A stretch of DNA of 39,295 bases from Gammaproteobacteria bacterium (GCA_012103395.1 WLWV01000003.1:1-39295); one strand, 5' to 3'; shown: positions 7,371 to 19,400, counted from the first letter of the stretch. The notes: generated by a model not told the origin, from the letters alone. Made by a program: numbers and translations.

Positions 7371-8582
7371 TTTTCGGAAATTACAATAATGGCGAAAGAG
7401 AAATTTGAAAGAACGAAGCCGCATGTGAATGTCGGCACGATTGGTCACGTAGATCATGGTAAAACGACGCTGACGGCGGCGATGACAAGAGTGTTGTCGA
7501 GCAAATTTGGTGGTGAAGCTCAGGCGTTTGACCAAATTGATAATGCTCCAGAGGAGCGAGAGAGAGGTATAACGATTTCGACGGCCCACGTTGAATACGA
7601 AACAGAAGCCCGACACTATGCGCACGTAGATTGCCCAGGTCACGCTGACTATGTAAAGAACATGATTACCGGAGCGGCCCAGATGGATGGAGCGATTTTG
7701 GTGTGTTCTGCAGCAGATGGTCCAATGCCTCAAACGCGAGAGCACATCCTGCTGGCTCGCCAGGTGGGTGTACCTTACATTGTTGTGTTCCTCAACAAAG
7801 CGGACATGGTGGATGATGAAGAGTTGATGGAGTTGGTTGAAATGGAGATTCGAGAGCTGCTTGATGCTTATGAATTTCCTGGTGATGACACTCCGATTAT
7901 AGCAGGCAGTGCACTGAAAGCGCTGGAAGGCGATACAAGTGATATAGGGGAGCCAGCAATATTGAAGCTTGCGGAAGCGCTTGATGAATATATCCCGATG
8001 CCAGATCGTGCGGTAGATGGCGCTTTTTTGATGCCGGTAGAGGATGTGTTTTCAATTTCAGGACGTGGAACAGTGGTTACCGGTCGTATAGAGCGCGGTG
8101 TGATCAAGGTTGGCGAAGAGATTTCGATCATAGGGATTCACGACACGAAGAACACGACTTGCACAGGAGTAGAGATGTTCCGTAAGTTGTTGGATCAGGG
8201 TGAGGCGGGTGATAACGTGGGAATTCTTCTTCGTGGAACGAAACGAGAAGAGGTTGAGCGGGGTCAGGTATTAGGTAAGCCGGGTTCAATTACGCCGCAC
8301 ACCAAATTTGAAGCAGAGGTGTATATTCTGTCGAAGGACGAGGGTGGACGCCACACTCCATTTTTCAATGGCTATCGCCCGCAGTTCTATTTTCGCACCA
8401 CGGATGTAACGGGAGCGTGTGAATTGGTGGAAGGTGTTGAGATGGTTATGCCGGGTGATAATGTTCAGATGACAGTGGAGTTGATAGCTCCGATCGCGAT
8501 GGAAGAAGGTTTGCGTTTTGCAATTCGCGAAGGTGGTCGAACAGTTGGTGCCGGTGTGGTTGCCAAAATTATTGAATAAGCG
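7371..8582 (+). repeat. tuf duplication block, copy 1
   Basis: This 1212-base block appears identical to 24073-25284. It begins 18 bases before the tuf ATG (TTTTCGGAAATTACAATA, including the Shine-Dalgarno GGAA) and ends 3 bases after the stop codon. The flanks share nothing. Such sharply bounded identity is the signature of gene conversion between the two tuf genes. Confidence 0.9.
7389..8579 (+). CDS. tufB: Elongation factor Tu (copy 1, tRNA-linked)
   Basis: 396 aa, close to the E. coli length. The GTPase delivers aminoacyl-tRNA to the ribosomal A site. G1 GHVDHGKT (19-26), the switch I region ERGITI, G3 DCPGH (81-85) and G4 NKAD (136-139) are visible, followed by beta-barrel domains 2 and 3 ending in VVAKIIE. 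The Shine-Dalgarno GGAA lies 9 bases before the ATG. The protein is identical to copy 2 at 24091. The tRNA-Thr/Tyr/Gly/Thr genes just upstream make this the tufB locus by synteny. Expression should follow the upstream stable-RNA promoter. Confidence 0.99.
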   Translation: MAKEKFERTKPHVNVGTIGHVDHGKTTLTAAMTRVLSSKFGGEAQAFDQIDNAPEERERGITISTAHVEYETEARHYAHVDCPGHADYVKNMITGAAQMDGAILVCSAADGPMPQTREHILLARQVGVPYIVVFLNKADMVDDEELMELVEMEIRELLDAYEFPGDDTPIIAGSALKALEGDTSDIGEPAILKLAEALDEYIPMPDRAVDGAFLMPVEDVFSISGRGTVVTGRIERGVIKVGEEISIIGIHDTKNTTCTGVEMFRKLLDQGEAGDNVGILLRGTKREEVERGQVLGKPGSITPHTKFEAEVYILSKDEGGRHTPFFNGYRPQFYFRTTDVTGACELVEGVEMVMPGDNVQMTVELIAPIAMEEGLRFAIREGGRTVGAGVVAKIIE

Positions 8583-8607
8583 TTGTTCAAGTTTATGCTA
8601 AGTGATT

Positions 8608-8639
8608 GCCCGGTAAGCTTTTGCTCCGCCGGGCTTTTG
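8608..8639 (+). terminator. Intrinsic terminator or attenuator after tuf copy 1
   Basis: GCCCGG (8608-8613) pairs with CCGGGC (8629-8634), and an inner AGC/GCT pairing shortens the loop. A short T-run (TTTT) follows. It lies 28 bases past the tuf stop and ahead of tRNA-Trp. The T-run is short, so partial read-through into tRNA-Trp and secE is likely; no separate strong promoter is seen before tRNA-Trp. Confidence 0.55.
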
Positions 8640-8677
8640 CGCTAGATAAGTTGTAAAAGCTGAAGTAGTTAGCCCGA

Positions 8678-8753
8678 AGGCCAGTAGCTCAATTGGCAGA
8701 GCGGCGGTCTCCAAAACCGCAGGTTGGGGGTTCGATTCCCTCCTGGCCTGCCA
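8678..8753 (+). tRNA. trpT: tRNA-Trp(CCA)
   Basis: 76 nt with encoded CCA. The acceptor stem AGGCCAG pairs with CTGGCCT. The anticodon stem GCGGT/ACCGC encloses the loop CTCCAAA with anticodon CCA. The T arm is GGGGGTTCGATTCCCTC. It lies between tuf and secE, as in Pseudomonas and many other bacteria. Confidence 0.97.
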
Positions 8754-8810
8754 TTTCGTGCTAACAACTAATGCTTTGGGCTGCTTTTGAAACGACTTTA
8801 GGTGAATTAG

Positions 8811-9164
8811 ATGATCGACAAGATCAAGTTGGTGGCGGCAATATTGATAATTGTAGTTTCAATTTTTGCTTATTATCGCTTTGCAGATGTTATGCAACTA
8901 GCACGGATCGGGATTATTATTGCTGGTGTCGCTGCCGGTGCTGGTGTCATGCTGACTACAGCAACAGGCCAGTCTGCATTCGCCTTCATAAAAGGGGCTA
9001 ATGTGGAACGCCAAAAAGTGGTATGGCCGACAAGAAGGGAGGCTATGCAAGTTACGATAATGGTAATTGTGCTGACAATCATTTTGGGTCTCCTTATGTG
9101 GCTTTTTGATTCTTTGTCTTTTTATGGTATTTATGATCTTGTTCTCAGGGTGAGAGGTGGTTGA
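8811..9164 (+). CDS. secE: Preprotein translocase subunit SecE
   Basis: 117 aa, three-helix form as in E. coli (127 aa). SecE clamps SecY in the inner-membrane protein channel. Membrane segments lie at about 7-22, 31-50 and 81-105. The conserved cytoplasmic amphipathic hinge [16 protein letters not shown] precedes the last helix. The start was chosen at ATG 8811. Its 3' end overlaps the nusG start, and secE-nusG is a standard pair. Confidence 0.96.
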   Translation: MIDKIKLVAAILIIVVSIFAYYRFADVMQLARIGIIIAGVAAGAGVMLTTATGQSAFAFIKGANVERQKVVWPTRREAMQVTIMVIVLTIILGLLMWLFDSLSFYGIYDLVLRVRGG

Positions 9165-9747
9165 GGTGGTTGATGATATTGCAGTGCAAGACACGGAAAA
9201 AGCTGAAGAGCCAACTAACAAACGGTGGTATGTTGTGCAAGCGTTTTCTGGATACGAAAAGCATGTAAAAAAGGCAATTCATGAGCATATTGAAAGAGCT
9301 GGCATGGAAGCTCTTTTCGGAGAAATTCTTGTTCCTACTGAAGAAGTAGTAGAGATGAGGGGCGGCCAGAAAAGAACAAGTGAGCGCAAATTTTTCCCTG
9401 GATACGTGTTGGTTAATATGGAGATGACTGACGAAAGCTGGCATCTAATCAAAGGCGTGCCCCGGGTTGCTGGTTTTATTGGCGGGACCGAAAACCGACC
9501 TATGCCGATAAAGGACAAGGAAGCGCAGGAGATTATTCAGCAGGTCTCCGATAGTGTAGACAAACCAAAAATGAAGTTTACGTTTGCCCCTGGAGAAATT
9601 ATACGGATTGTAGATGGGCCTTTTCAAGACTTTAATGGAACCGTTGAGGACGCCAATTTTGAGAAGTCCAAATTGCGAGTGTCAGTGACGATTTTTGGTC
9701 GTTCAACTCCTGTAGAGTTAGATTTTACACAAGTCGAAAAAGGTTAG
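9157..9747 (+). CDS. nusG: Transcription termination/antitermination factor NusG
   Basis: 196 aa from GTG 9157; E. coli NusG is 181 aa. It binds RNA polymerase, suppresses pausing and links to Rho or to ribosomal protein S10. The NGN domain runs from [16 protein letters not shown] to GFIGG. The KOW domain holds [19 protein letters not shown] and ends in [17 protein letters not shown]. The extra residues are an acidic N-terminal tail. A second GTG at 9166 is possible and would give 193 aa. The chosen start overlaps the end of secE by 8 bases, consistent with coupling. Confidence 0.96.
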   Translation: MVEVVDDIAVQDTEKAEEPTNKRWYVVQAFSGYEKHVKKAIHEHIERAGMEALFGEILVPTEEVVEMRGGQKRTSERKFFPGYVLVNMEMTDESWHLIKGVPRVAGFIGGTENRPMPIKDKEAQEIIQQVSDSVDKPKMKFTFAPGEIIRIVDGPFQDFNGTVEDANFEKSKLRVSVTIFGRSTPVELDFTQVEKG

Positions 9748-9818
9748 TTTTCTTTTTCAGTATTAACCGGGGAGCTCTATCCCAATAGGGCGTTTGAACC
9801 CATTTTGGAGTCAATGTA

Positions 9819-10253
9819 GTGGCAAAAAAAATAGACGCGTATATAAAATTGCAGGTAGCGGCTGGTGAAGCTAAACCCAGTCCACCAGTTGGTCCGGCTT
9901 TGGGTCAGCATGGTGTTAATATCATGGAGTTTTGTAAGGCATTTAATGCAGAAACTCAGGACATGGAAAAAGGCATGCCTGTTCCTGTTGTGATTACAGT
10001 GTACGCAGATAAAAGTTTTACTTATATAAAGAAAACTCCTCCCGCAGCAGTGCTTTTGAAAAAGGCTGCTGGCATTCAAAAAGGAAGTGGTGTTCCCAAT
10101 AAGGACAAGGTTGGCACTGTTACAAGAGAGCAACTAGAGGAAATCGCCAAGATAAAGGAGCCCGATCTGAGTTCTTATGATATGGATAATGCAGTTCGGA
10201 TTATTGCGGGCAGTGCCCGTAGTATGGGTTTAGAGACAGAGGGGGTAAAATAG
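9819..10253 (+). CDS. rplK: 50S ribosomal protein L11
   Basis: 144 aa (E. coli 142). It forms the GTPase-associated centre on 23S rRNA with L10 and is needed for RelA activation. The N-terminal [20 protein letters not shown], with the conserved proline-rich thiostrepton-site segment, is intact. The start is GTG, with GGAG 8 bases upstream. The 71-base gap after nusG may hold the L11-operon leader, but I cannot define an L1 site. Confidence 0.98.
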   Translation: MAKKIDAYIKLQVAAGEAKPSPPVGPALGQHGVNIMEFCKAFNAETQDMEKGMPVPVVITVYADKSFTYIKKTPPAAVLLKKAAGIQKGSGVPNKDKVGTVTREQLEEIAKIKEPDLSSYDMDNAVRIIAGSARSMGLETEGVK

Positions 10254-10254
10254 T

Positions 10255-10956
10255 ATGGCTAATTCAGGAAAACGCATAAGCGCAGCGGCGGCGAAGGTTG
10301 AACGGGAAAAGCTCTATTCCTTAGCCGGTGCATTTTCATTAGCTAAAGAAATTTCTTCTGCAAAATTTGATGAAACCATTGATGTAGCTATCGCTCTTGG
10401 TGTGAATGCAAGAAAATCGGACCAAAATGTTCGTGGCGCCACGGTTCTGCCTAAAGGCACAGGCAAAATAGTAAGGGTGGCCGTGTTCGCCGATGGTGCA
10501 AATGCGGAAGCTGCAAGAGCTGCCGGAGCCGATATTGTTGGTTTGGATGATCTCGCTGATCAAGTGAAGAAAGGTGAAATTAATTTCGATATTTGTATCG
10601 CCACTCCGGATACGATGCGAGTGGTGGGTCAGTTGGGTCAGATTTTGGGTCCTAGGGGCATTATGCCGAATCCAAAAGTTGGTACTGTTACTACAGATGT
10701 TACGAAAGCAGTGTCAGACGCGAAGTCAGGTCAGGTGCAATTTCGTATTGATAAAGCGGGCATTGTTCATTGCCCAGTGGGTAAAGCTTCTTTCTCTTCG
10801 GAAGATTTGCAGGAGAATCTCAATTCTTTGGTTGTAGCGCTGATTCGGTCGAAACCTGCGTCGGCAAAAGGCCAATATATTCGTCGTGTCTCCGTGTCTA
10901 GCACAATGGGGCCAGGAGTGAAAGTGGATCGTTCGACTATCTCGGCGATCAAGTAA
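10255..10956 (+). CDS. rplA: 50S ribosomal protein L1
   Basis: 233 aa, standard length. It builds the L1 stalk at the tRNA exit site and in E. coli represses the rplKA mRNA. The [22 protein letters not shown] signature of L1 lies at about residues 123-144. The ATG is one base after the rplK stop, so the pair is translationally coupled. Confidence 0.98.
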   Translation: MANSGKRISAAAAKVEREKLYSLAGAFSLAKEISSAKFDETIDVAIALGVNARKSDQNVRGATVLPKGTGKIVRVAVFADGANAEAARAAGADIVGLDDLADQVKKGEINFDICIATPDTMRVVGQLGQILGPRGIMPNPKVGTVTTDVTKAVSDAKSGQVQFRIDKAGIVHCPVGKASFSSEDLQENLNSLVVALIRSKPASAKGQYIRRVSVSSTMGPGVKVDRSTISAIK

Positions 10957-10984
10957 GTTTTGGGGTTTCATCCATGTTGTTTGG

Positions 10985-11140
10985 TATTTCGGATGAGACT
11001 GTCAAAGACCGCGGGTGAGCTTCGCTCTTAAGGGTTTGCAATTCTCTATATATTTTTTGTAAATCGCCAGCGTAGACGGTGGCCCGAAGTCAGGAATTCC
11101 CCTGATGCAGGACACCATTTTGTTAAATGGGAGTGTGTTT
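10985..11140 (+). promoter_or_regulatory. L10 leader: autoregulatory mRNA element before rplJ
   Basis: The 184-base rplA-rplJ gap carries the pieces I expect of the L10(L12)4 binding leader. These are GACCGCGGGTGAGC and CTTAAG near 11008-11032, then CCAGCGTAGACGGTGG at 11068-11083, GGAATTCCCCTGATGCAGG and finally the rplJ Shine-Dalgarno GGGAG. The family is a conserved ribosomal-protein leader. Feedback by L10-L7/L12 on rplJL translation is established in E. coli and inferred here. Confidence 0.7.
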
Positions 11141-11665
11141 ATGAGCTTAAGTCTTGAGCAGAAAAAAGCTGTCATTAGTGAGGTGTCGGATGCAATTGGG
11201 TCGGCACAAGCTGGTGTTCTGGCTGAGTATCGTGGACTGACAGTTGCACAATTAACCGCATTGCGTAAGGAAGCGAGAAATTCAGGTGTTTGGATTAAGG
11301 TCGTTAAAAATAACCTTGCCCGGCGCGTGATTTCAGGCTCAGACTTTGAATGTCTGTCGGAGCACTTTGTCGGACCCGTCATTTTTTCTGCATCCGAAGA
11401 TCCAGTTGCGGTTGCAAAAGTAATGTCAAAGTTTGCTAAGAATAATGATCGTTTGAAGATCACAGTGGGCGCTATGAATGGTTCCCTGATTGATCTGAAC
11501 ACGATTGAAAGTCTTTCGAAGCTGCCGGGTCGCGATGAGTTGCTTGCCAAATTGATGGGTACTATGAATGCACCCGCTCAGAAATTTGTATCGACACTCA
11601 ACGAAGTGCCTACCAAGTTTGTCCGTGCGCTTTCTGCTGTTGCTGAGGCAAAGCAGGCAGCGTAA
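11141..11665 (+). CDS. rplJ: 50S ribosomal protein L10
   Basis: 174 aa from ATG 11141. It anchors the L7/L12 dimers to the ribosome stalk base. MSLSLEQKKAVISEV at the N-terminus and VAEYRGLTVAQLTALR-like and VVKNNLARR segments are typical. An in-frame ATG at 11105 was rejected because it lies inside the L10 leader and lacks a ribosome-binding site, while 11141 has GGGAG 7-8 bases upstream and gives the family length. The C-terminal helix region is shortish but complete. Confidence 0.97.
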   Translation: MSLSLEQKKAVISEVSDAIGSAQAGVLAEYRGLTVAQLTALRKEARNSGVWIKVVKNNLARRVISGSDFECLSEHFVGPVIFSASEDPVAVAKVMSKFAKNNDRLKITVGAMNGSLIDLNTIESLSKLPGRDELLAKLMGTMNAPAQKFVSTLNEVPTKFVRALSAVAEAKQAA

Positions 11666-11736
11666 GGCCTTTGGGTAATTGTGTACTGTTGTTTAAGTAA
11701 TATTTTTTAGTGTTCCAGCTATCAGGAGTAAATACT

Positions 11737-12117
11737 ATGGCTTTAAGTAAAGAAGAAATCCTCGACGCAATCGCCGAGATGTCAGTGCTCGACCTGTCTG
11801 AATTAATCAAAGATATGGAAGAGAAATTTGGTGTATCAGCTGCAGCGGCAGTTGCAGTCGCAGCTCCGGCTGCCGGCGGTGATGCAGCAGCTGCGGATGA
11901 AGTGAAGGATGAATTTGATGTGATCCTTACTGGCTTCGGTGAAAAGAAGGTGGGCGTTATCAAAATTGTTAGAGCTATCACTGGATTGGGCCTTAAAGAA
12001 GCAAAAGATCTTGTTGAAAGCGCCCCAGCACCGATTAAAGAAGGTGTTTCAAAAGCAGATGCAGAAGAAATGCAACAGCAAATTAAAGACGCTGGCGGTA
12101 CCTCTGAACTTAAATAG
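11737..12117 (+). CDS. rplL: 50S ribosomal protein L7/L12
   Basis: 126 aa from ATG 11737, preceded by AGGAG at 8 bases. It is the multicopy stalk protein that recruits translation factors. The N-terminal dimerisation domain ([20 protein letters not shown]), the Ala-rich hinge ([18 protein letters not shown]) and the C-terminal factor-binding domain ([26 protein letters not shown]) are all clear. The upstream ATG at 11710 was rejected as too early and without a binding site. Confidence 0.98.
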   Translation: MALSKEEILDAIAEMSVLDLSELIKDMEEKFGVSAAAAVAVAAPAAGGDAAAADEVKDEFDVILTGFGEKKVGVIKIVRAITGLGLKEAKDLVESAPAPIKEGVSKADAEEMQQQIKDAGGTSELK

Positions 12118-12143
12118 AGTTTCACTCTATCATGGTTTGGTGA

Positions 12144-12179
12144 TAGCAGGACGGGCGCCCGCGCCCGCCTTGCTATTTT
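12144..12179 (+). terminator. Attenuator between rplL and rpoB
   Basis: A 14-position stem (12144-12157 with 12162-12175) has one A-C mismatch and one G-T pair, a CCCG loop and a following TTTT. It lies 26 bases past rplL. E. coli has a partial terminator at this point that lowers rpoBC relative to rplL. I infer the same role because no strong promoter is visible between here and rpoB. Confidence 0.8.
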
Positions 12180-12262
12180 GCTGTTTAGTAGGATGAGGTT
12201 TGAGTTTGCATTTCTAGCTTGTTGTTTTAACGAATTAGAAATTTGAATTTGATGTTGAAGTA

Positions 12263-12303
12263 AATCGAAAAACGATATTTTTTGTGCATATCGCTTTTCG
12301 ATT
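12263..12303 (+). promoter_or_regulatory. Long hairpin upstream of rpoB, candidate RNase III processing site
   Basis: AATCGAAAA-A-CGATAT (12263-12278) pairs with ATATCG-C-TTTTCGATT (12288-12303). This gives 15 base pairs around one A-C mismatch, with a 9-nt loop. It lies 38 bases before the rpoB start and is not followed by a T-run. E. coli cuts the rplL-rpoB transcript with RNase III in a hairpin at this place; the position and shape here match. Processing is inferred. Confidence 0.6.
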
Positions 12304-12341
12304 AACACTGTTTTTGGGCGATCTGTACACGAGGACAACTA

Positions 12342-15300
12342 GTGGGCTATTCTTTTACCGAAAAAAAGCGAATCCGTAAGAACTTTAGCAAGCGGTCAGA
12401 TGATTTTAAGGTTCCTTATCTCTTAGCTACACAGAAGAAATCCTACTACCAGTATCTGCAAGCCGACACCCCGCCAGAGCAGCGAATTGATCAAGGTATC
12501 CAAGCTGCCTTTAAATCTGTTTTCCCAATCGAAAGCTATAACGGTAGCGTTATTCTGGATTTTGTTACGTATCGTCTCGAAAAACCAAGATTTGACGTCA
12601 CGGAATGCCAGCAGCGCGGACTGATTTATTCGTGCCCTCTTAGGGTTGTCCTTCGTCTTGTTATTTTTAACAAGAGCGGCAGTGGAAAAAAGCCAAAAGA
12701 TGTAATTGAGCAAGAAGTTTTCTTGGGTGATATGCCTTTGATGACTGATAATGGCACATTCATAATTAACGGCACAGAGCGGGTTATTGTCTCTCAACTG
12801 CACCGTTCCCCTGGTGTAATTTTTGATCATGATGGTGGGAAGACTCACGCTTCACGTAAGCTGTTATTCACCGCTCGCGTCATTCCTTATCGCGGTTCAT
12901 GGTTGGATATGGAGTTTGATCCCAAGGATATGCTCTATATTCGTATTGACCGCCGAAGGAAACTACCAGCAACGATTATCCTCAGAGCGCTTGGATACAG
13001 CACCGAAGAAATACTTTCAATGTTTTTCGAGAATGACACATTTAATCTTGGTGGGAAACTTGCAACTCTAGCTCTTGTTCCTGAGAGACTGCGAGGGCAG
13101 CAACTTGAATTTGACCTGAAGGGTGCCAAGGGTAAAGTATTAGTTGAAGCGGAGAAAAGAATCACTGCTCGTCATATTAAAGAATTAGAAAAATCGGGTA
13201 TCACAAAAATAGAAGTGCCCAAGGAGTTTATTATAGGAAGGACACTTGCCAAAGACATCATTGATAAGTCGACGGGAGAATTACTGGTAGCAGCGAATCA
13301 TGAAATTGTCGAAGAAACCTTAGAAATACTAAATGAGAATAATGTTTCTGAAATTGAAACAATTTATACCAATGACATTGATTGCGGACCATTTATATCT
13401 GACACTTTAAGAATTGATCCTACTTATTCTGGAGAAGAAGCCCAGATTGAGATCTACCGAATGATGCGTCCAGGTGAGCCGCCTACCAAGGAAGCATCAG
13501 CAGCACTATTTGCGAATCTGTTTTTTAATCACGAACGTTATGATCTTTCTGCAGTCGGCCGCATGAAACTCAATCGGCGCTTAGGACGTGAGACCGACGA
13601 AGGCCCTGGAACATTAAGTAAGCAGGATGTCGTTGATGTGATGAAGAAAATCGTGTCGCTAAAAAATGGAAAGGGCGAGATTGATGATATCGATAATCTA
13701 GGTAATCGGCGTGTTAGGTCCGTCGGAGAACTGGTTGAAAACCAATTTCGAATCGGATTGGTTCGTGTGGAACGAGCTGTTAAGGAGCGTTTAAATTTGG
13801 TGGAAAGCGAAAATCTTACCCCCCAAGATTTAATCAACGCGAAGCCCGTTGCTGCGGTTGTTCGGGAGTTTTTTGGTTCGAGTCAGCTCTCTCAGTTTAT
13901 GGACCAAACGAATCCGTTATCGGAAGTAACCCATAAGCGGAGGGTTTCTGCCCTAGGCCCTGGTGGACTAACTCGTGAGCGAGCAGGCTTTGAGGTGCGA
14001 GATGTTCACCCAACCCACTATGGCCGTGTTTGCCCAATCGAGACTCCCGAGGGGCCAAATATTGGACTAATAAATTCGTTAGCTTGTTTTGCCCAGACTA
14101 ACGAATACGGATTTTTAGAAACCCCATATCGAAAAGTCGCTGACGGAAAAGTGACTGATCGGGTTGACTACCTTTCCGCCATCGAGGAGCACAAATACGT
14201 AATTGCCCAAGCTAATGCGGTTTTGGACGCTACTGGTACGTTCACCGACGAATTAGTTTCTTGTCGACACAAAAACGAATTCTCTTTGTCAGCGCCAGAG
14301 CAGATCGACTATATTGATGTTGCGCCGCAGCAGATTGTTTCGGTTGCAGCCTCTCTGGTGCCGTTTCTTGAACACGATGATGCGAATCGAGCGTTGATGG
14401 GAGCAAACATGCAACGTCAAGCAGTGCCTGTTTTACGCAGCGAAAAGCCTTTGGTCGGCACGGGTATGGAGAGAACAGTGGCGGTAGATTCAGGTGTAAC
14501 GGTGGTAGCAAGGCGGGGTGGTATCGTAGATTCTGTGGACGCATCTCGGATTGTTGTGCGTGCGAACGATGATGAGGTCATCGAAAACGAACCGGGGGTA
14601 GATATTTATAACCTTACCAAGTACCAGCGCTCAAACCAGAACACTACTATCAATCAGCGTCCCTTGGTAAAGCTTGGGAATACGGTTTCTAGAGGTGATG
14701 TGCTTGCCGATGGGCCTTCTACTGATATGGGCGAGTTGGCACTTGGTCGCAACGTGCTTATCGCTTTTATGCCTTGGAACGGATACAACTTTGAGGATTC
14801 AATCCTTATTTCAGAAAGGCTAGTTAAAGAAGATGTTTATACCTCAATTCATATTGAAGAGTTGTCCTGTGTGGCACGGGATACCAAGCTAGGCTCCGAG
14901 GAAATCAGTCGCGATATTCCGAATGTTGGAGAGAGTGCTCTGTCTAAGCTCGATGAGTCCGGTATAGTTTATATCGGTGCGGAAGCTCAACCTGGTGACG
15001 TTTTGGTTGGAAAAATTACTCCTAAAGGAGAAACTCAGCTAACACCAGAAGAGAAATTATTGCGCGCAATTTTTGGAGAGAAAGCCTCGGATGTCAAAGA
15101 CACATCTTTGCGCATGCCCGCAGGAATGAAAGGAACAGTAATCGATGTTCAGGTATTTACCAGAGAAGGCTTAGTGAAGGATGCACGGGCAGCGGGCAAT
15201 GATGATGATGATTTGGCATTGGTGCGTAAAGATCTTGATGATCAACTACGCATTGTTGAAGGGGATTCATTCGCTCGAATTGAACGTCTGTTACACAATC

Positions 15301-16421
15301 ATGTGGCTGAAGGCGGACCCAACGGGCTTAAGCCAGGTGATAAAGTCACAAAAGATTATTTGGAGCAGTTATCTCGTAAGGAGTGGTTCGAGATTCGATT
15401 ACGCAATGAGGATGCTAACGAAGCAATAGACAAAATACGCGATCAGCTTGAAGTTCAACGAAAAGAATTCGATCGTCGTTTTGATGAGAAACGGGAAAAA
15501 ATTGAAATGGGCGACGATCTCGCCCCTGGTGTATTGAAAATTGTCAAAGTGTTTGTTGCCGTAAAACGCCGACTTCAACCCGGCGACAAAATGGCGGGTC
15601 GTCATGGCAATAAAGGTGTTATTTCAAAAATTGTTCCGATTGAAGACATGCCATACATGGAAGATGGAACTCCAGTTGATCTTTGTCTAAACCCTTTGGG
15701 AGTTCCTTCTCGAATGAATGTGGGCCAGGTTCTTGAAACTCACTTGGGCTGGGCCGCTAGTAATCTTGGGCATCAAATTGACGACATGCTTCGAAAGAAC
15801 AAAAAGGCGGAACAGGTGCGTAAGTTTTTAGGAAAAATTTATAATACGAGTGGAAAAAAAGAGGCGCTTGATGATTTTAGCGATGAAGAGATTTTTGATT
15901 TGGCGGAAAACCTGAAAAAAGGGGTTCCAATGGCGACACCTGTTTTCGATGGCGCTGAGGAAAAAGAGATCAAGGGTATGTTGAAACTTGCGGGGCTGCC
16001 TGAAAGTGGTCAAACCACACTTTTCGATGGTCGAACAGGAGAAGCGTTTGATAGGCCAGTTACCTGTGGTTACATGTATATCCTAAAGCTGAACCACCTT
16101 GTAGACGACAAAATGCATGCTAGATCTACTGGCCCCTATAGTTTGATTACACAACAGCCGTTGGGCGGTAAAGCACAGTTTGGTGGGCAACGTTTTGGGG
16201 AAATGGAGGTGTGGGCTCTAGAAGCCTATGGCGCGGCATATACGTTGCAGGAAATGTTAACAGTTAAGTCGGACGATGTCGTAGGGCGTTCCAAAATCTA
16301 CGAGAATATTGTTCGAGGTGATCATGGTATGGATGCCGGAATGCCAGAATCTTTTAATGTTCTTGTTAAAGAAATTCGTGCTCTGGGTCTTAATCTCGAG
16401 CTCAAACAAGACGCTATTTGA
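12342..16421 (+). CDS. rpoB: DNA-directed RNA polymerase subunit beta
   Basis: 1359 aa (E. coli 1342). It forms one side of the catalytic cleft. The rifampicin pocket near residues 507-535 reads [20 protein letters not shown] with [20 protein letters not shown] following. The residues equivalent to E. coli D516, H526 and S531 are the sensitive type. The [13 protein letters not shown] motif and the C-terminal clamp segment [20 protein letters not shown] are present. The start is GTG, with GAGGA 8 bases upstream; an in-frame ATG would remove the conserved [11 protein letters not shown] start. Confidence 0.99.
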   Translation: MGYSFTEKKRIRKNFSKRSDDFKVPYLLATQKKSYYQYLQADTPPEQRIDQGIQAAFKSVFPIESYNGSVILDFVTYRLEKPRFDVTECQQRGLIYSCPLRVVLRLVIFNKSGSGKKPKDVIEQEVFLGDMPLMTDNGTFIINGTERVIVSQLHRSPGVIFDHDGGKTHASRKLLFTARVIPYRGSWLDMEFDPKDMLYIRIDRRRKLPATIILRALGYSTEEILSMFFENDTFNLGGKLATLALVPERLRGQQLEFDLKGAKGKVLVEAEKRITARHIKELEKSGITKIEVPKEFIIGRTLAKDIIDKSTGELLVAANHEIVEETLEILNENNVSEIETIYTNDIDCGPFISDTLRIDPTYSGEEAQIEIYRMMRPGEPPTKEASAALFANLFFNHERYDLSAVGRMKLNRRLGRETDEGPGTLSKQDVVDVMKKIVSLKNGKGEIDDIDNLGNRRVRSVGELVENQFRIGLVRVERAVKERLNLVESENLTPQDLINAKPVAAVVREFFGSSQLSQFMDQTNPLSEVTHKRRVSALGPGGLTRERAGFEVRDVHPTHYGRVCPIETPEGPNIGLINSLACFAQTNEYGFLETPYRKVADGKVTDRVDYLSAIEEHKYVIAQANAVLDATGTFTDELVSCRHKNEFSLSAPEQIDYIDVAPQQIVSVAASLVPFLEHDDANRALMGANMQRQAVPVLRSEKPLVGTGMERTVAVDSGVTVVARRGGIVDSVDASRIVVRANDDEVIENEPGVDIYNLTKYQRSNQNTTINQRPLVKLGNTVSRGDVLADGPSTDMGELALGRNVLIAFMPWNGYNFEDSILISERLVKEDVYTSIHIEELSCVARDTKLGSEEISRDIPNVGESALSKLDESGIVYIGAEAQPGDVLVGKITPKGETQLTPEEKLLRAIFGEKASDVKDTSLRMPAGMKGTVIDVQVFTREGLVKDARAAGNDDDDLALVRKDLDDQLRIVEGDSFARIERLLHNHVAEGGPNGLKPGDKVTKDYLEQLSRKEWFEIRLRNEDANEAIDKIRDQLEVQRKEFDRRFDEKREKIEMGDDLAPGVLKIVKVFVAVKRRLQPGDKMAGRHGNKGVISKIVPIEDMPYMEDGTPVDLCLNPLGVPSRMNVGQVLETHLGWAASNLGHQIDDMLRKNKKAEQVRKFLGKIYNTSGKKEALDDFSDEEIFDLAENLKKGVPMATPVFDGAEEKEIKGMLKLAGLPESGQTTLFDGRTGEAFDRPVTCGYMYILKLNHLVDDKMHARSTGPYSLITQQPLGGKAQFGGQRFGEMEVWALEAYGAAYTLQEMLTVKSDDVVGRSKIYENIVRGDHGMDAGMPESFNVLVKEIRALGLNLELKQDAI

Positions 16422-16454
16422 TTATCAACCGAAAACACACAGAGGCAGCTCAAA

Positions 16455-19400
16455 ATGAGAGATATTTTTAATCTGTTTAAACAGAGTGATACGGTTGAAG
16501 ATTTTGATTCAATTCGTGTCAGTATTGCATCGCCAGAAAAAATTCGGTCTTGGTCCTTCGGTGAAGTCAAAAAGCCTGAAACAATCAATTACAGAACGTT
16601 TCGTCCCGAACGTGATGGTCTGTTTTGTGCAAAGCTATTTGGTCCGGTTAATGACTATGAATGTTTGTGTGGTAAATACAAACGCCTAAAACACCGAGGT
16701 GTTATCTGTGAAAAATGTGGCGTCGAAGTCACGCTATCGAAAGTACGACGAGAGCGTATGGGCCATATCGACCTCGCTGCGCCGTGTGCTCATATCTGGT
16801 TTCTAAAATCATTGCCTTCACGGCTTGGATTGCTATTGGATATGACAGTTAGAGAAATGGAACGGGTTTTGTATTTTGAGGCCTATGTCATCGTTGATCC
16901 AGGTGCCACTGACTTTCAAAGGGGTAGTTTGCTAACAGAAGAATCCTACCTTGATGCAATCGAAACGTTTGGCGATGAATTCGAAGCTGGAATGGGAGCG
17001 GAAGCGATTCGTTCTCTCCTGAGCGAAATTGATTTGGAAGAAGAGGCTTCGCTGTTGCGTGAAGAATTAGATTCAACGAAATCTGAAACGAAAATTAAGA
17101 AGCTAACGAGCCGCTTGAAAGTCGTCGAGGCATTTATCAGTTCTGGAAACAATCCCGCATGGATGATTATGGATGTACTGCCTGTACTGCCGCCGGATCT
17201 TCGCCCGTTGGTTCCGCTAGAAGGTGGACGCTTTGCAACCTCAGACTTGAATGACCTGTATCGCCGGGTGATCAATAGGAATAATCGTCTAAAGCGTTTG
17301 CTTGATTTGAATGCACCTGATCTCATTGTGCGAAATGAAAAAAGAATGTTGCAGGAAGCCGTGGATGCGATGCTTGACAATGGGAGACGCGGAAAAGCTA
17401 TCACCGGTGCGAATAAGCGTCAGTTGAAGTCGATATCAGACATGATAAAAGGCAAGCAAGGGCGATTCCGTCAAAACCTGCTAGGCAAGCGGGTGGATTA
17501 TTCAGGCCGTTCAGTTATCGTGGTAGGTCCTACCCTGAAGCTTCACCAATGTGGTTTGCCAAAAAAAATGGCATTGGAGTTGTTCAAACCCTTTATCTTT
17601 AGCAAGCTGGAGCTTCGGGGCTTAGCGAGCACCATCAAACAGGCTAAGAAAATGGTGGAAATGGAGAGCCCAGAGGTTTGGGATATTCTTGAAGACGTCA
17701 TTCGAGAGCATCCGGTTATGCTTAACAGAGCACCTACACTTCACCGATTGGGTATTCAGGCTTTTGAGCCCGTGTTGATTGAGGGAAAAGCAATCCAACT
17801 ACATCCGCTGGTGTGTACACCTTACAACGCTGATTTCGATGGGGATCAAATGGCTGTGCATGTTCCGCTGAGTATTGAAGCTCAGTTGGAGGCGCGTTCG
17901 TTAATGATGTCTACCAATAATGTTTTATCTCCAGCTAACGGCGAACCCATTATTGTTCCGTCACAGGATATCGTGTTAGGTCTCTATTATATGACTCGAG
18001 AAAGCATTAACGCTATCGGCACTGGGAGCTATTTCTCCGATCTTAACGAATTGCGTCGTGCTTATGAATCACGTCAAGCGCATCTTCATGCGAGAATCAA
18101 GATTCGAATGCCTGCCGTGGATGAAAATGGAGAAGAGAACGGTGAAACCTGCATTCGAGATACCACGGTTGGCAGGGCGCTTCTTTACGAAATCTTGCCT
18201 AAAAAACTAGATTTCAGTTTGGTTGACAGGCCAATGAAAAAGAAGACTATTTCGGAACTAATTGATGTCTCTTATCGTGAGGCAGGTCTGAAAGAAACAG
18301 TAATCTTTGCTGACCAATTGATGTACACCGGATTTAGAATGGCGGCGCTTTCCGGAGTCTCCATCGGTGTTGATGATATGGTTATTCCTGAGAACAAAGC
18401 TAGGATCTTGGATACCGCTCAAAAAGAGGTGGTTGAAATTCAGCAGCAATATAGCGCTGGTCTGCTAACAGATGGTGAAAGATATAATAAGGTTATTGAT
18501 ATCTGGACAAGAACCAGTGAGCAGGTAGCTGATGCAATGATGAACGAATTGGGGGTTGACAAAGTCAGAACCGACGATGGAACCGTTGTTGAGCAGAACT
18601 CTTTCAATTCCATTTACATGATGGCGGATTCTGGTGCTCGAGGCTCGCACGCTCAAATTAGGCAGCTCGCTGGTATGCGCGGTTTAATGGCAAAACCCGA
18701 CGGGTCGATCATTGAAACCCCCATTACTGCGAACTTCCGAGAAGGTTTAAACGTATTACAATACTTTATCTCTACACACGGAGCCCGAAAAGGTTTGGCT
18801 GATACTGCGCTGAAAACGGCGAACTCGGGCTACTTGACTCGGCGTCTTGTTGACGTTTGTCAGGATTTAGTCGTCACCGAAGTCGATTGCGGCACAGTCA
18901 ACGGCCTATCAAGGGAAGCCCAAGTTCAAGGCGGTGAGGTCGTTGTTCCGCTAAAGGATCGTATTCTTGGTCGTTTTGTGACAGAGGATATTATTGACCC
19001 TGTTACCGGGGGGGTGGTTGTAACCAGGGATCAAATGATTAACGAACGGCTGGTCGAGAAAATTGAATCTGCGAATATTCATGAGCTTGTAGTTCGATCT
19101 GCAGTGACTTGCGACACTAGATACGGTGTATGTAAGAAATGCTATGGTCGCGATTTGGGAAGAGGGCATGTCATCAACATCGGAGAGGCAATTGGTGTAG
19201 TGGCTGCTCAGTCGATCGGTGAGCCAGGAACTCAGCTAACTATGCGGACTTTCCACATCGGTGGAGCGGCGTCCGGCTCGTCTGTAATTAGCCAGGTTGA
19301 ACTAAAAAATAGTGGGAGAATTCACTTAAAGGGTGTCAAGCTCGTTAAAAATAGTGAAGGTAAAAGCGTTGTTGTTACTCGATCAAGTGAACTGATCGTA

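Noticed and set aside
11105..11140. Upstream start for rplJ
   Set aside because: Lies in the L10 leader, lacks a Shine-Dalgarno, and adds residues not found in the family.
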